Shown: positions 11,601 through 22,082 of the stretch, one piece after another | Layout of the letters: the number at the start of each line of letters is the position of its first letter | Position numbering within the stretch: position 1 is the stretch's first letter | From: Plazaster borealis | Taxonomy: Eukaryota; Echinodermata; Asteroidea; Forcipulatida; Labidiasteridae | Length of the DNA stretch: 64,000 nucleotides | Direction of reading: 5' to 3' | NCBI GenBank assembly: GCA_021014325.1 | Contig: CM037472.1 | Span: 31,768,234 to 31,832,233 of the forward strand | Notes under the pieces: generated by a model | Seen by the model: the letters and a program-made list of their open reading frames with translations, nothing else | Told to the model about the DNA's origin: nothing | Database searches by the model: none | Position numbers and translations under genes: made by a program

Positions 11601-14600
11601 TAGCGCTGGCTGCTAACCGTAAGCACGAAAAGGCATGCTAACCTTCCGGTGCTTACTGCACGAAAATGAATTACGTAACAATGCAAAACCATTGTGAACG
11701 TTCAAGACGGCCGCTGTATTTTCTTGCTAACCTGTGAAATACGCTTACGCTTAAGCAAGTTTTTCTGCTACAGTTAGCACGAAAATTTGCTTACCGTTAA
11801 GCAGCGCTATGAAATTGGGCCCTAAGGCATGTAAGCACAAAAACTTGCTAAGCACAGAAAACTCTTGCTTAAGAAAAATGGGTTACCAGCCAAAATTCCA
11901 TACAGTTACAATTGCTGTGACTGGCACCCCACTCATTTCTTGCTTAGCAAAGAAATTTGCTGAGCAGAATTTTCAGCTAAACGGCTTTATGAAATTGAGC
12001 CCAGGCCAGTTAGATGCAATTTTTATATTGTCTAGTTTGCCATTTCAAACTGTCCCTTCGTCACCAGGTGCGCTCGATGGTATGATCATGGTAAAGATAT
12101 CTCCCTTAGAATCCGGGGGTCGTGGGTTCGAGTCCCACCTGGGTTGTCTGTGTAGATTTTTATTTCTCGGGACTTGGAAAGCACTGAGTATACACTGCGT
12201 GTAACACCAAAACTGTAAAGTTTGAATTTAGCCTTTCAGGAAACATCTCAACGACCACACGTTTTGTTATAATTGCGTTAGAGTGCATTGCCGCGGAATA
12301 TAATCAAGAAGTGAAACCTGGACCATTCAATTTCACGAGGCGAAGCCGAGTGAAATAGAAATGCCAGATTTCACAGAGTGAGTTGCATGAACAGAATGCA
12401 TTTAAAGGGATTGTATACGTTTGGTAATTGGAATCCACTGTTTGTTTCAATCCTGCATAGTTGTAGATATATACCATAAAACTAACCTGTGAAAATTTCA
12501 TTTCAAGAGGTGGTAGCGTTTTTGAGATATTGCCGAAAATCTGGAGCGGTTATTTCCACGCAGGAAGAATAATCTGCAATTGGAATACACAATCTGAGAA
12601 ACGTTACTGCAGCAACGCTTCTCAGATTCAAATTTTGGGGCATGAAAAGTGATATATTTTTCCACAACCGCAAGTGAAAAGTTTCTCAAAATGCTTTATA
12701 TTACCCAAAGCTGCTGTACTTCTTACCAAGTAAGTTTGTATTGCCATTAATTTTCAGAGTCATTACCAAACGTATAAAGACCCATTAATGTATGTTTATA
12801 TAACTCACACGGATCCTTGGCATTTGAAAATGTTCACAACAAACACAACAAATAGACACCACACGCTCTGAACACTTTTTTAAAAACCTCTACCTTGAAA
12901 ACCGTGCCTCGTTTGGACGAACGAGCGGGGTCGATTGTTTTGGGAACGACGCTGAGAATTAAGCACAGAAAATCATTATACAACGGCCTGTTACGACGGT
13001 GTAACGTATGTTAAAGGCACTGGACACGTTTGGTAATTGTCAAAAGACCAGTATTCTCACTTGGTGTATCCAAACATATGCATAATATAACAAACCTGTG
13101 AAAATTTGTGCTCAATTGGTCATCGAAGTTGCAAGAAAATAATGAAAGAAAAAACACCTCTTTTACACAAATTTGTGTGCTTTCAGATGCCTATAAAAAA
13201 GGCTTCAGGCCTGAAGTCTTCTCAAATATAGTCAGAAATTACCTTTTTCTCAAAAACTACGTTACTTCAGACGGAGTCGTTTCTCACAATGTGTTATACT
13301 ATCAACATCTCCGTTGCTCGTTACCCGAGTAAGTTTTTATGCTAATATATATTTTGAGTAATTACCAAACGTGTCCATGCCTTTATAAAGGGGTGATGAC
13401 ACCTGACGCGTGTTCCAGCAATTAAATGACAAGGATCCATGTGTGAGAATACAAATGATGTGAATTTTATTACCTACAATATTCATTTCTCAGTTCCATA
13501 TACACTGCAAAAAATAATAACACTTTTCGGTGTTACAAGAGGACTACACAAATTTGGTGTCATTTTAACACTTTTGGTGTTTCTCATTTACACCCATGGG
13601 TGTGTCAGTACACCATGGGTCTAAAGAATAACACCAAATGTGTTAAAATGACACCCACAATTTTAACGCCGGTGAAAATTCGTGGTGTTGTCCTCTAGTA
13701 ACACCGGGTGTTAAATTTAACACCCCAGTTTTTGTATGTGTACGGAGCCCCTATAAAGGGACATGTGATTAAAACAAATAATTTGAGTTCTTTGTTTAGT
13801 GCGCTCGAAATCATTTAATGCACTGGGCCCAACTTCATAGAGCTGCTAAGCACAACAATTTGCTTAGCATGAAATGTCTTCCTTGATAAAAACAGGATTA
13901 CCAACCAAATTTCCACGTGATTTTCAGGATAAGCAAACAACAGCTGAATACCAGTAACAAGCAATATGCAACACATGGAAATTTGGTTGGTAATCCTGTT
14001 TTTATCAAGGAAGAAATTTCATGCTAAGCAAATTGTTGTGCTGGGCCCAATTTCATAGAGCTGCTTAAGCAGAAAATATTGCTTAACAATTTCCTGCTAA
14101 CCAAAAATGAGCAGGATACCAGTCACAAATAGTACATGTGAAATGGTATTTTGGCCGGTTACCTTATTTTGCTAAGCATAATTTTGTTGTGCTTAGCTAC
14201 TTTTTGTGCTTAAGCAGCTCTATGAAATTGGGCCCTGGTTATGAATTATTTCGTGCTCCCAACATCATTTCGTGCATACGAAATAAATGATTCCGGGCGC
14301 ACTCTATATAATTTCGAGCGCTCGAAATATATTATTTCGGGCGCTCGAACAAATATATTCGAACGCACGAATTGATTTCGAGCGCACAAAACAAAATATT
14401 TCTTGCACTCGAAATAATATTTATGTCGCATGCACGAAATGATTTCAAGCGCACGAAATAAAGAACTCAAATTATTTCTTGGCACTTAAATTTTTTTTTA
14501 TCACAATGTCCCTTTAGGGGCTCCATAATTCCTTGTTGATTTACTCTATAGACAATCATTTCTGGGCAAAAAAAATTCCTATTGAATCAATTGAAAGTAC

Positions 14601-17600
14601 AAGGAGTGCACACACCCCAATGGGGAATGAATTATTCTCTTACGGTTATTAAGCTATACCGTGTAATACTCTTCACTATCAACTTCCTTTATCCGAAAAA
14701 AATGTTATCCCGTGTCTCCACGGATGTATTTTTAAATCTGATTTTCATAGCGCATGACTAATATTTCATTCGATAATTGACTCTCATACACGACCTGTTA
14801 TTGACGAAATATAGGTAATAAATTAAGATATTCAGCTCAGCAAAACTCAATGTTCATCAAAGAGCAGACCAGAGATTCGCTTAAAGGGCTGCATACGTTT
14901 GGTAATGACTCTGAAAATTAATAGATATAAAACCTTACTTTAAGAAGTAAAGCAGCTTTGGATATAGTATAAAGCATTTTAATAAACTTTTCAGTTCGAA
15001 GCACTGCATGCGGTTATGGAAAAATATATCACTTTTTATCCCAACAAATTTGAATCTGAAAAGCGTTACTGCAGTAACGCTTCTCGGATTGTGTATTCCA
15101 ATTGCAGATTATTCTTCCTGCGTGGACAAACCGCTCCAGATTTTCGGCAATATCTCAAAAATTCTAACACATTTTGAAATGAAAATTTCACAGGTTAGTT
15201 TTATGGTATATATCTACAACTATAATATAGGATTGAAACAAACAGTTGGTTCCAATTACCAAACGTATACAATCCCTTAAAAAAACAAAATCCCCTTTCT
15301 CAACTTGTTTTTTAAAAAACAAACAATACAACCGAAATATGCAAATTTCATCAAATTTGATGGTCATGTTTAATGCATTGGACGCCATTGATTGTCAAAG
15401 ACCAGCATCCGCCCAACATAGGGGGCCTACAATGAAGTTACAAACCTGTACAAACTTAAACTGAATCGATCATCGGACACACAGAAATTCTTGAAAAACC
15501 CATCATAATAATGTTTGGTCTCGCAAGATCAAAACTAATTGTTATACTCATTTTTCAAAAACTGTATAGCATTTCAGGCAACATTTTAAAGGAGTGCTTC
15601 CTCACGACCATCTTTACACCACAGCCTAAATATTTTAGAATATGTGCAAATCTCTGAAGAAAGAAAAACAATTCCACCTAATTTGTTGTGTTTAGGCCTT
15701 AAGGGTCTGCACCAATCCTTACCAATCATGTATACAGGATTGGTATGGATACAAAAACTCGTCGTTTAATTTTAGTCTGAAAGCTTATATGAAGTTCATA
15801 CTAGAACATTTTTCTGTAAAATATTTCCCTCTGAAATGAAGTCGTGTTCGATAAAACTGTATCTGAAAACCTTTGAAAAAGGCAACAGCTGATTTAGGTT
15901 GTTACAACCAAAAATTAAGGACAATGTGTTTACATGCTGAAAAGTGAAAATAATTGTGCTTGGTTTTTCACTATTTTCTCCTGACTCACACAACGGATTA
16001 AACCTAATTTTCACAGGTTTGTTATTTCATGTGTATGGTTGATCACACAAAACATCAACACTGTCTGCGACTTTGTCAGCTATCCTGTATAATACATTTC
16101 AGTTAAAAAAAACGAAAAGCCGTATAGTTTGTACACAAGTTCATACCATCCGCAGGCTTATTTCAATTGTGGCAATAGAAATAAGCAACGATGATCTATG
16201 ATGTCTACATAGCTATTTCCTCAACCTTGACAGTCTTTCAGACGGAGGTATTTCTTCTTATAAGAGTGGAATAATGTTTTGGGGTTTTTTAACTTCGAAT
16301 TTTGTATAGTAGATCACTTTTCTGATCTTATGTACTCTTATAAAATACATTCAGTGAAAGCATATCCGAAATATTTCAATTAGAAAGTTTGAATAGTATA
16401 GATTGTCCCAATTCATTCTTACTGTTTATAATTTGAAGTATCCACAGCGGTGGCGCTGCAGGAGGGGCAAGGGGGCATTTCCTTTTCCCCTCTTGCCCCC
16501 CCCCCCAATTTCTACTTCAATGTTTCCCGATGGCCGAAATTGCATTTAATACAACTATTGTACCCACATTAATGCACTTATGTTCGCGTTACACTATACA
16601 AAATAATTTACAATTTGAATCAAAGTACCTCCGCCAAACAACAATATTGATGCATCTCTCTTTAGTGTTCGTAAAAAAAGGTGTCATCAATCTAAAGTCA
16701 TTCTCTAAGGGTGTTTGTAAAATTGGTAAGAGTAAAAATATAAATGTTTACAGATTCACACATAACTTACGTGTTATAAAGATGGTTATAATGGGAAACT
16801 CCCGTTGAATTATTTTTGCTTTAAATGCTATAGTTTTTGAGAAATGAGTGAAACAATTAGTTTTGATCCCATGAGTCAAAAACTCGATGTTTGAAAACGG
16901 TGAAAACACTTAAGGTTTTCCCCCAATTTTTTTCTGGTGATTGCAATGACCGATTGAGCTTAAACTTTCACAGGTTTGTTGTTTCATGTGTATGTTGGGA
17001 TACACCAAGTGAGGATACTGGTCTTTGACATTTACCAAAAGTGTATACTGCCTTTAAAGGCGATTAGCCTACAAAATTACTTCACGCCGTCAGAAGAATC
17101 GACCAATAATCAACTTAACACTTCAACGTTAAATCCCATCAAGCCAACCAATCATTAATTTAATTTTCAAGTCAATGAAGAAGCACTCAAGATTGATGGT
17201 GAAATAATCTCCGCAGCTGATGTACTTTGTGGTGTCACTCGATTAACCTTAAGAAGTGATGTGCAACTCAAGACTTACACAGCCCTGACTGGTGGTTCGT
17301 TAATTAATTTTAAGTCCACCCATAGTCGACCGTAACGACTTTTTATTCTGCGTTACTTTCTCATAATGGTGCGTGCTTGAGTCTATTCTGTTTCTTCTTT
17401 TTCATTACCTTGCAAAACAAATTCCCAATCTCACACCTTTATCTCTTTAAAGGTATCGTATACACGTTTGGTAATGACTCAAAACAAATATTAGCATAAA
17501 AACTTACTTGGTAACAAGCAACGGAGAGCTGTTGATGGTATAAAAACATTGTAGGAAACGACTCCCTCTGAAGTAACGTAGTTTTTGAGAAAGAGGTAAT

Positions 17601-20600
17601 TTCTCACTAAAATAATAAAAACTTCTTGCAAGAAGTATTTATTCCTTTATGAAAGCACACAAATTTGTACAACAAGGGTGTTTTTTCTTTCATCATTTTC
17701 TTGCAACTTCGATGACCAATTGAGCCTAAATTTTCAAAGGCTTGTTATTTTATGCATATGTTGAGATACACCAAGTGAGAACACTGGTCTTTGACAATTT
17801 CCAAACGTGTTCAGTGCCTTTAAAGGTAGTGTAATTAATTGGTTTTGTCAACGTAATGCAGATTCATAGGCAACAGTATAAAGAGAAAAAAAATGCAAAT
17901 TCACATGTGAAAGTTTCAGATGAAAAAACTGTCACGGTATTTTCACAAGAATGTCGAATCCATCCGCGTTTAGTGAGGTGACAGCGGGTATCAACCGCAT
18001 CTCTGGCCGCAGCATTTGCAAACGAACATCTCAAAAATCTGAGAAACAATTCATGTATGAATCGTTTCCCAGATTCAAATGTTTTGGGGTGACAAATTAA
18101 TTATCGAAACCATGTTTTTCGAAGGGAATCCTTTCTTAAAATAGTGCATTACTTTCTACAACTGCAGTGCTTCTCACCGAGTAAGTTTTTATGGTCATTA
18201 TTGTTTGGAGTATTTACCAATCTATATGACCCTACCTTTAACACTTCGTCACTTATTCTTAACGGTGCATGGAGGGGTTTTTTTTTCTTCCTTTTCATAC
18301 CAATCAAAAATATTTCCAAATAAATTATAATAATTTCAAACAAATTATAATAATGTATAAATCTGTTTATACTTTTAACTCCCCGTCCTTAAAAGTTCTC
18401 ATATGGAACAAGCAAACACAAATTTTCCAAACACCTTAATCCTTAAAGAGTGGCTCTAAAATGCTCTGAAATATATATATATATATATATTTTCCAATAG
18501 ATGGAAACACTCCCAGCCCAAATCTGAAAAACGCGAGGTCAAACAAACCACGTGACAAAGGACTCGTGACGTCAGTGGTGGTTAGTTTAGTTTGGACCAT
18601 GAACGTACGGAGCTAACGCAAATACACCACCAAACGTCATCATTTGCAATTAAGTGATTTACGATTTACACAATTTCCCTGACAGGACAGCATGACATAA
18701 CGACGTAGAACACCGATCAGAAATATTTACAACTATTTGAGAATTCAATGTGGTTCCACTGTAAGCCACGCCCACTTTACGCAAACTGGCTCCTCTGTTT
18801 ACCACTGAAGCCCATAGGAAATGCATTGAGCAACGGTTTATGAGGATTTATGTATTCAAAAATACTTGCCCGTATAAAACTACCGCCATGATCCACCGGT
18901 TCAAATTGACTGACCTGCATGCCGTTTTCGAGTGAAGCCGATCAAATATTTGCTCCTATGAATTACTTGAGGTGTTGATGCTTGATTTGTACGAACATTC
19001 ATTGGCAATGCAGGGCTATAATAAACAACATTCCTTAGAAGGGAATCGTTTATCAAAATGTTATGTCTGCTCCCTCGCCCCCCAATGAAAATGACCGATA
19101 ACGCCACATGTCTGTCGAGCTTCTATATTTAGAATGCTAATTAGCAAAGTTTGTACATGTACATTTACATCGATACACACGGTCAAGCGGTCTGTAGCGT
19201 TCACGTCATAAATCGTCACACACCAACAATAGATAACGAGAAAAAAACCATATATATATATCTTTCACTGTAAAAGCAACACTGAATTCCCAGGAAGCAA
19301 GGTTTATTAAACAGTGAGGACAGTGAGAGGATCTTTGACAATGTCTTCTTGGTCGGGAAAGATGAAATTAAAGGCATTTGTTGTCTCCGCGATTGATCAT
19401 TAAAAGCTGTTGAAATTTGTGCAAGATGTGAAGCGTGTAGCGTTGTTTTGTCGTCACAACGCGGTACTATACGTTCCCTATAGTAAGATGTGTCATGGAA
19501 AGCAATCCTTCCTTAAAAATCTTATTATAGTTAGCTTTAAAAATTACATTATTTTATCAAATATTTATTTAAGTGCCCTTTTGGATTAAATTTTGAGAAA
19601 TGTTAGATTCGCCATTTTGAAAATAAGTTCATGTCAACTTCAGATGTGGATTTAAGAACAAAGACATTTCTAAACATGACCAAAGAAAAAAAGGTGAAAA
19701 GTGGGTTGTTTGTTCCCAAATTTAAACCATATCGGGGGTGGGGGGGTTTCTGTTTTTGTTTTTGTTTTGTTTTTTATTTTGGTGGGTGGGTTGTGTTGTT
19801 GTTGTTGGGCTGTTGTTGTTGTTGTTGTTGTTTTTTGTAGTTTTGTTTGTGTTTTTGTGGTGGGGGGGTTGGGGGTGTTTGTTTGGAGACCGACTGCACT
19901 TCTCATTGTCACATTTTAGTGATCTTGTCCTTATGGCAGGTGTAAAATGGCAAGAGCGTCCTCGATTGTAAACACATGTCTATCTTGTCGTCTTCTTTTT
20001 TTCGTTTCCAGGTTTTTGCCGAGCGTGTTCCTGTACCTGCTATGGATCGTTCCGCCCATTGTCCTACTGGAATACTACGCACTGGACTATCGTCAATTCC
20101 GGCTTGACATGTCCGACAACAGCAAAATCTGTTTTGTTGACTTTAGTGATAGGTGTGCGAGCCAGAACGTCACTGATGTCGAAACGTCAAATGGAGTACT
20201 AACCCAGGTATTGATTGGTCCTCATGTTATTAATTTTACTTTCAAAAGAACACTGATCTATAATACTAAGATTCGTTTACATCCGTTTCATTTCAAGATT
20301 TTAGAGTTCCCAGAGACCCTTTGTATAGTGACTATCGATAGACCCCGCCCAAGAAGCTTGCGGCAAGTTACTCAACATCATTATAATGCTTTATTCAAAT
20401 CATGCAATAATCCAGCAACTACAAAGGGGCACATTGCCTTAAAATTTCTCAAAATTTTGCTGTTTGGAATAACTCCTTATCCTTTTCAAGAGTTGTCCAT
20501 GCACTAAAACACCTACAGTGTGTTTTTATTAGTGAGTAATGATTAAAATACAACCAGAGGAACATACGGTCGGCCATTTTGTGGAGGCAAAGATTTAGTT

Positions 20601-22041
20601 GTACAAAATACCGGACCATGTGCTGTCATGAAATTACACAAAAAACACACAATTTCAAGAATGTGAGGCAACTTTTAAAATATTTACCCAACCATATTCA
20701 TTTCATAACAAACGCTTTTATAGCTAAAAAGCGCCAAATCCGAAGGCAACGTGCCTCTTCAAGTAAAAACAAGTTTTGACAATTATTATTTCACGTGCAT
20801 TATTATTCAAGTATCCCACTCCCCTCTGCTCGCACGCTCAGTGTCTCCGTTAACCAGTGCCCAATTTCATAGAGCTGCTTGAGCACAAAAAGTAGCTAAG
20901 CACAACAAAATTATGCTTACCAGAATATGGTTACCAGCCAAAATGTTTCTCATCTATGACTGGTATCCTGCTAATTTTTGCTCAGCAGAAAAATGTTAAG
21001 CAATATTTTCTGCTTAAGCAACCTTATGAAATTGGACCCAGAGATACTAAAAGCAAAAATCATAAAGCTTTCATTCTCTGCGTATGAGCTGCTTTACTGC
21101 AGTTCATTGAAACTGGGTTAATGTTTTCTCGGTAAGGGCTCATCGAAAAAGTTGAATTCTTAACAGAGAGAGTCTTCCCAACCCTCAACAGACGGCAGCT
21201 ATCAGAAGGTCCATCTCAGAGTGTGTGTACTAATGCGTAACCATTAGTCGTACGATTCAGGAAGGGGCCATAAAGTCAATTGATAGTGGCGTCAGCCAAA
21301 ATTCCCCGGCATCAAAGAAAAGAGAAAGTACGATTTTTTAGTAGCATGTTAAATATTTTGTTCGGTTTGTTGTATCTGTTGCAGAAGACATACGACGAAG
21401 CCCGTCATTACGGACTCATCTTCCAACAAACGATGATGCTCGTACTTATCGGTGGACGCTGGCTGGGACCAAAGGGTTCCCTCTCTCGAGACCAACTGTC
21501 TCAACTTCTTCTGGCACTGACCGGCATGGCGGCAGACATGTTGGAGTTCGTCACCGAGACAGTCAAGCTAGAAGAAACTGCGTGTAACCAGCTACTAGTT
21601 TACATCATTCTAGGTATCTGGTCTTGGAGTTTGCTCCAATTCACCTTGGGATTGACGGCTACGAAGCAAAAGAAAACCCGAGTAGTCAGCTCTGGGCAGG
21701 GGAATTACAACCCGATCACGAGCATCGCAGCGTGTTGTGAGACCGAAATGTGGGCGCTTATGATAAGCGTTATAATGCAGGACGGGCCCTACCTCACCAT
21801 GAGGCTCTACATCATGTTCACCGTCAATAATTTCGGGCAGACGATGATTTTCTTTACCGCCAAAAATGGTATCCTTTTCCTGCTGCAGGTGTACCGGCTG
21901 TACGTGGTTGTAATTGAGAGGAGGAAAGCGGGAAAGGCTGGTCATTCAAAGAGGTCTAGGGCCGATGACGCAGACGGGGTGTGTTTTCAAGTAAAAGAAG
22001 CTAGAACGCCCACTACACCTATTGATAGGCCAGTTTTTTGA
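5649..22041 (+). CDS. TMEM26: TMEM26 homologue, multi-pass membrane protein, complete, three exons
   Basis: Coding exons are 5649-5839, 20012-20207 and 21385-22041. All junctions have GT/AG borders and phases agree (a TG|G tryptophan codon spans intron 1; intron 2 lies between codons). The product is 347 residues; vertebrate TMEM26 is about 370. Hydrophobic segments are near residues 11-30, 34-54 and 66-88, with several more in exon 3. A possible N-glycosylation site is Asn116 (NVT). Family-typical blocks are TEVKW, SVFLYL, the SRDQLSQLLL segment at 163-172, ADMLEF, WSWSLLQF, QDGPYL and FFTAKN. The basic C-terminal tail looks cytosolic. The biochemical role of TMEM26 is poorly known. The first intron is 14.2 kb and packed with transposons. 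The start is the first ATG in this frame and precedes the first membrane segment. Confidence 0.9.
5840..7476. other. 5' part of TMEM26 intron 1
   Basis: The donor GTAAG begins at 5840. AT-rich sequence follows, with a poly-A run at about 6260-6273. Open frames here (for example 5929-6189 and 6254-6517 on the minus strand) show no family resemblance. No repeat family was recognised. Confidence 0.5.
7477..7660. mobile_element. Foldback element rich in GGGTCA/TGACCC, copy 1
   Basis: The ends are inverted: ACACTAAAAACACCCGGGTC on the left, GACCCAGGTGTTTTTAGAGT on the right. The interior consists of repeated GACCC/GGGTC words in both orientations. Related copies are at 22869-23064 and 58983-59216. 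Non-coding MITE. Confidence 0.8.
8039..8384. mobile_element. TTAA-type MITE, same subfamily as 3717-4072
   Basis: It matches 3717-4072 through nearly its whole length ('ggtaagatcg', TTCACAGATTCACACACAAC, 'atgctatcgtttctgag', CCAATTGAGCTTAAAC) and ends GTGTACAATACCTTTAA. The left end is altered (AAGGCCCTATCAATACAC). Confidence 0.8.
8579..8966. mobile_element. TTAA-type MITE with perfect central palindrome
   Basis: It starts TTAAAGACACTGAACACG and ends GTGTCCAGTGCCTTTAA. The palindrome at 8763-8792 reads TTTCGAGACCTCACG then its exact reverse complement. Shared blocks: 'tcttctcacttg', 'catcgaagttgcaag', 'caacagctctcc', 'aagtttttatgctaac'. Confidence 0.85.
8967..9884. other. TMEM26 intron 1, no recognised feature
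   Basis: Mixed sequence with no coding similarity. The phrase 'ttcgggatgtg' occurs twice, at about 9342 and 9403, which may be an old short duplication. Confidence 0.4.
9885..10850. repeat. Degenerate higher-order repeat with 'AACAAAAGGGAT' and 'GTCCACGATTGC' modules
   Basis: A module with 'ggactttaacaaaagggat', 'gcgaggacgtcctcgctt' and 'caatgggagaacaaag' occurs at about 9892-10025 and again at 10511-10650. A second module ('aggtatccacattcaa', 'aggtccacggttgctatcac', 'gagttgaacaaaggagg') occurs at about 10344-10480 and 10678-10815. GGTCCCCAGTTGGGTAAA is present two and a half times in tandem at 10101-10150. GT-rich runs separate the modules. A related stretch lies at 30150-30300. No protein is encoded. 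Confidence 0.75.
11537..11822. mobile_element. GGGCCC foldback element with extended interior
   Basis: Left end GGGACCCAATTTCATAGAGC, right end AGCGCTATGAAATTGGGCCC. The interior has many 'gctaac', 'gtaagcac' and 'cttgctaac' words in both orientations, as in the rest of the family. Longer than the typical 180-190 bp. Confidence 0.8.
11817..12003. mobile_element. GGGCCC foldback element sharing its left end with the previous copy
   Basis: It starts at the GGGCCC that ends the element at 11537-11822 and ends TATGAAATTGAGCCCA. It contains 'ggttaccagccaaaattcc' and 'gtgactggcacccc', the family's usual internal blocks. Confidence 0.75.
12063..12145 (+). repeat. tRNA-like sequence, probably a SINE head
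   Basis: GGTTCGAGTCCCACC is a good B box with a perfect GTGGG/CCCAC T stem. Upstream 'gctcgatggtatgatcatgg' can serve as a weak A box. The D and acceptor stems pair poorly, so an intact tRNA gene is unlikely. A 'gggttgtctgtgtag' tail suggests a SINE body. Confidence 0.5.
12402..12788. mobile_element. TTAA-type MITE, 'GCGTTACTGCAG' subfamily, copy 1
   Basis: It starts TTAAAGGGATTGTATACG and ends CAAACGTATAAAGACCCATTAA. The centre carries a palindrome around 'gttactgcagcaac' flanked by AATCTGAGAA/TTCTCAGATT. Other copies are at 14881-15280 (inverted), 47433-47809 and 48095-48466. Confidence 0.85.
13011..13388. mobile_element. TTAA-type MITE, same subfamily as 8579-8966
   Basis: It starts TTAAAGGCACTGGACACG and ends CGTGTCCATGCCTTTATAA, with a mutated terminal TTAA. 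The central palindrome AGGCTTCAGGCCTGAAGTCT at 13199-13218 differs in sequence from that of 8579-8966 but sits at the same place. Confidence 0.85.
13503..13741. mobile_element. Foldback element rich in GGTGTTA/TAACACC
   Basis: Left end CACTGCAAAAAATAATAACAC, right end TTAACACCCCAGTTTTTGTATGTG. The interior consists of GTGTTA and TAACAC words in both orientations. Its design is like the GGGTCA foldbacks. It abuts the element starting at 13744. Confidence 0.75.
13825..14048. mobile_element. GGGCCC foldback with 71-bp near-perfect arms
   Basis: Arm 13849-13919 and arm 13972-14042 are reverse complements with two mismatches by eye. A 52-nt loop separates them. The right terminus (AATTTCATAGAGC part) is lost where the next element begins. 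Confidence 0.85.
14043..14235. mobile_element. GGGCCC foldback element, complete
   Basis: GGGCCCAATTTCATAGAGCT on the left and AGCTCTATGAAATTGGGCCC on the right form perfect 20-bp terminal inverted repeats. The interior contains 'gcaggataccagtcacaa' and 'gtgcttagctactttttgtg'. Confidence 0.9.
14881..15280. mobile_element. TTAA-type MITE, 'GCGTTACTGCAG' subfamily, inverted copy
   Basis: It starts TTAAAGGGCTGCATACG and ends AACGTATACAATCCCTTAA. The central palindrome GCGTTACTGCAGTAACGC at 15062-15079 is perfect. Flanking blocks match 12402-12788 in reverse orientation. Confidence 0.85.
15699..16106. mobile_element. TTAA-type MITE, 'ACAGGATTGGTA' subfamily
   Basis: From the TTAA before GGGTCTGCACC to the TTAA after AATACATTTCAG. 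Blocks ACAGGATTGGTA, 'gtctgaaagcttat', 'cctctgaaatgaagtcg' and 'atttaggttgttac' match 34290-34666 in reverse orientation. Confidence 0.75.
16440..16512. repeat. C-rich fragment beginning GGTGGCGCTGCAGG
   Basis: 'agcggtggcgctgcagg' leads into 'aggggcaagggggca' and its inverted counterpart 'cttgccccccc'. It resembles the short GTGGCGTA elements near 59575-59872 and 62045-62155. Confidence 0.4.
16706..17057. mobile_element. TTAA-type MITE with decayed left end
   Basis: Internal blocks match 3717-4072 ('ggtaagagtaaaaata', 'gtttacagattcacacata', 'gagaaatgag', 'gagcttaaactttcacagg') but the right end (GAGGATACTGGTCTTTGACA) matches the 8579-8966 subfamily. It ends TGCCTTTAA. It therefore looks like a hybrid of two subfamilies. 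Confidence 0.75.
17447..17823. mobile_element. TTAA-type MITE, inverted relative to 8579-8966
   Basis: It starts TTAAAGGTATCGTATACACG and ends CGTGTTCAGTGCCTTTAA. The central palindrome ACTTCTTGCAAGAAGT lies at about 17620-17635. Its last TTAA is also the first TTAA of the next element. Confidence 0.85.
17820..18241. mobile_element. TTAA-type MITE abutting the previous one
   Basis: It starts TTAAAGGTAGTGTAATTAAT and ends GACCCTACCTTTAA, an imperfect inverted pair. The centre carries AATCTGAGAAAC and GTTTCCCAGATT around 'attcatgtatgaat'. A truncated relative is at 3325-3441. Confidence 0.75.
18242..19735. other. 3' part of TMEM26 intron 1
   Basis: Non-coding. A TA microsatellite lies at about 18471-18491. 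No other repeat family or gene was recognised. 'ccacgtgacaaagg' and 'cgtgacgtcag' near 18550 contain E-box-like and CRE-like words, which may be chance. Confidence 0.45.
19736..19875. repeat. G/T-rich low-complexity run with GTT microsatellite
   Basis: Long runs of G and T on the plus strand include a GTT stretch at about 19795-19833. Open frames here on both strands are composition artefacts. Confidence 0.9.
20858..21040. mobile_element. GGGCCC-family foldback in TMEM26 intron 2
   Basis: TGCCCAATTTCATAGAGCTG on the left, CCTTATGAAATTGGACCCA on the right. Interior blocks 'tagctaagcacaacaaaat' and 'gactggtatcctgctaatt' match the other copies. Intron 2 runs 20208-21384. Confidence 0.85.
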
Positions 22042-22076
22042 ACGTTAACTTTGTGTACACAGCGAACTTTATGACC

Positions 22077-22082
22077 AATAAA
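22077..22082 (+). promoter_or_regulatory. AATAAA polyadenylation signal of the TMEM26 homologue
   Basis: AATAAA lies 36 bases after the TGA stop. It implies a very short 3' untranslated region. A signal further downstream could also be used. Confidence 0.6.

Larger units (their letters stand above)
13744..14524. mobile_element. TIR element (GGAGCCCCTATAAAGGGACA) interrupted by two foldbacks
   Basis: Left arm 13744-13817 (GGAGCCCC, AAAGGGACATGTGAT, AATAATTTGAGTTCTTTGTT, GCGCTCGAAATCATTT) reappears as its reverse complement at about 14435-14524. The interior right part is an array of 'atttcgagcgc'/'gcgcacgaaat' words. Two GGGCCC foldbacks (13825-14048 and 14043-14235) sit inside it, so it is the older insertion. 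Confidence 0.8.

Noticed and set aside
19631..19971. Several overlapping open frames on both strands
   Set aside because: They arise from G/T-rich low complexity; the translations are runs of V, C, F, L or of T, Q, P, N.
19947..20507. 186-codon open frame as a single-exon gene
   Set aside because: Only 20012-20207 is coding, as TMEM26 exon 2. The frame continues into intron 2 past a clear GT donor.
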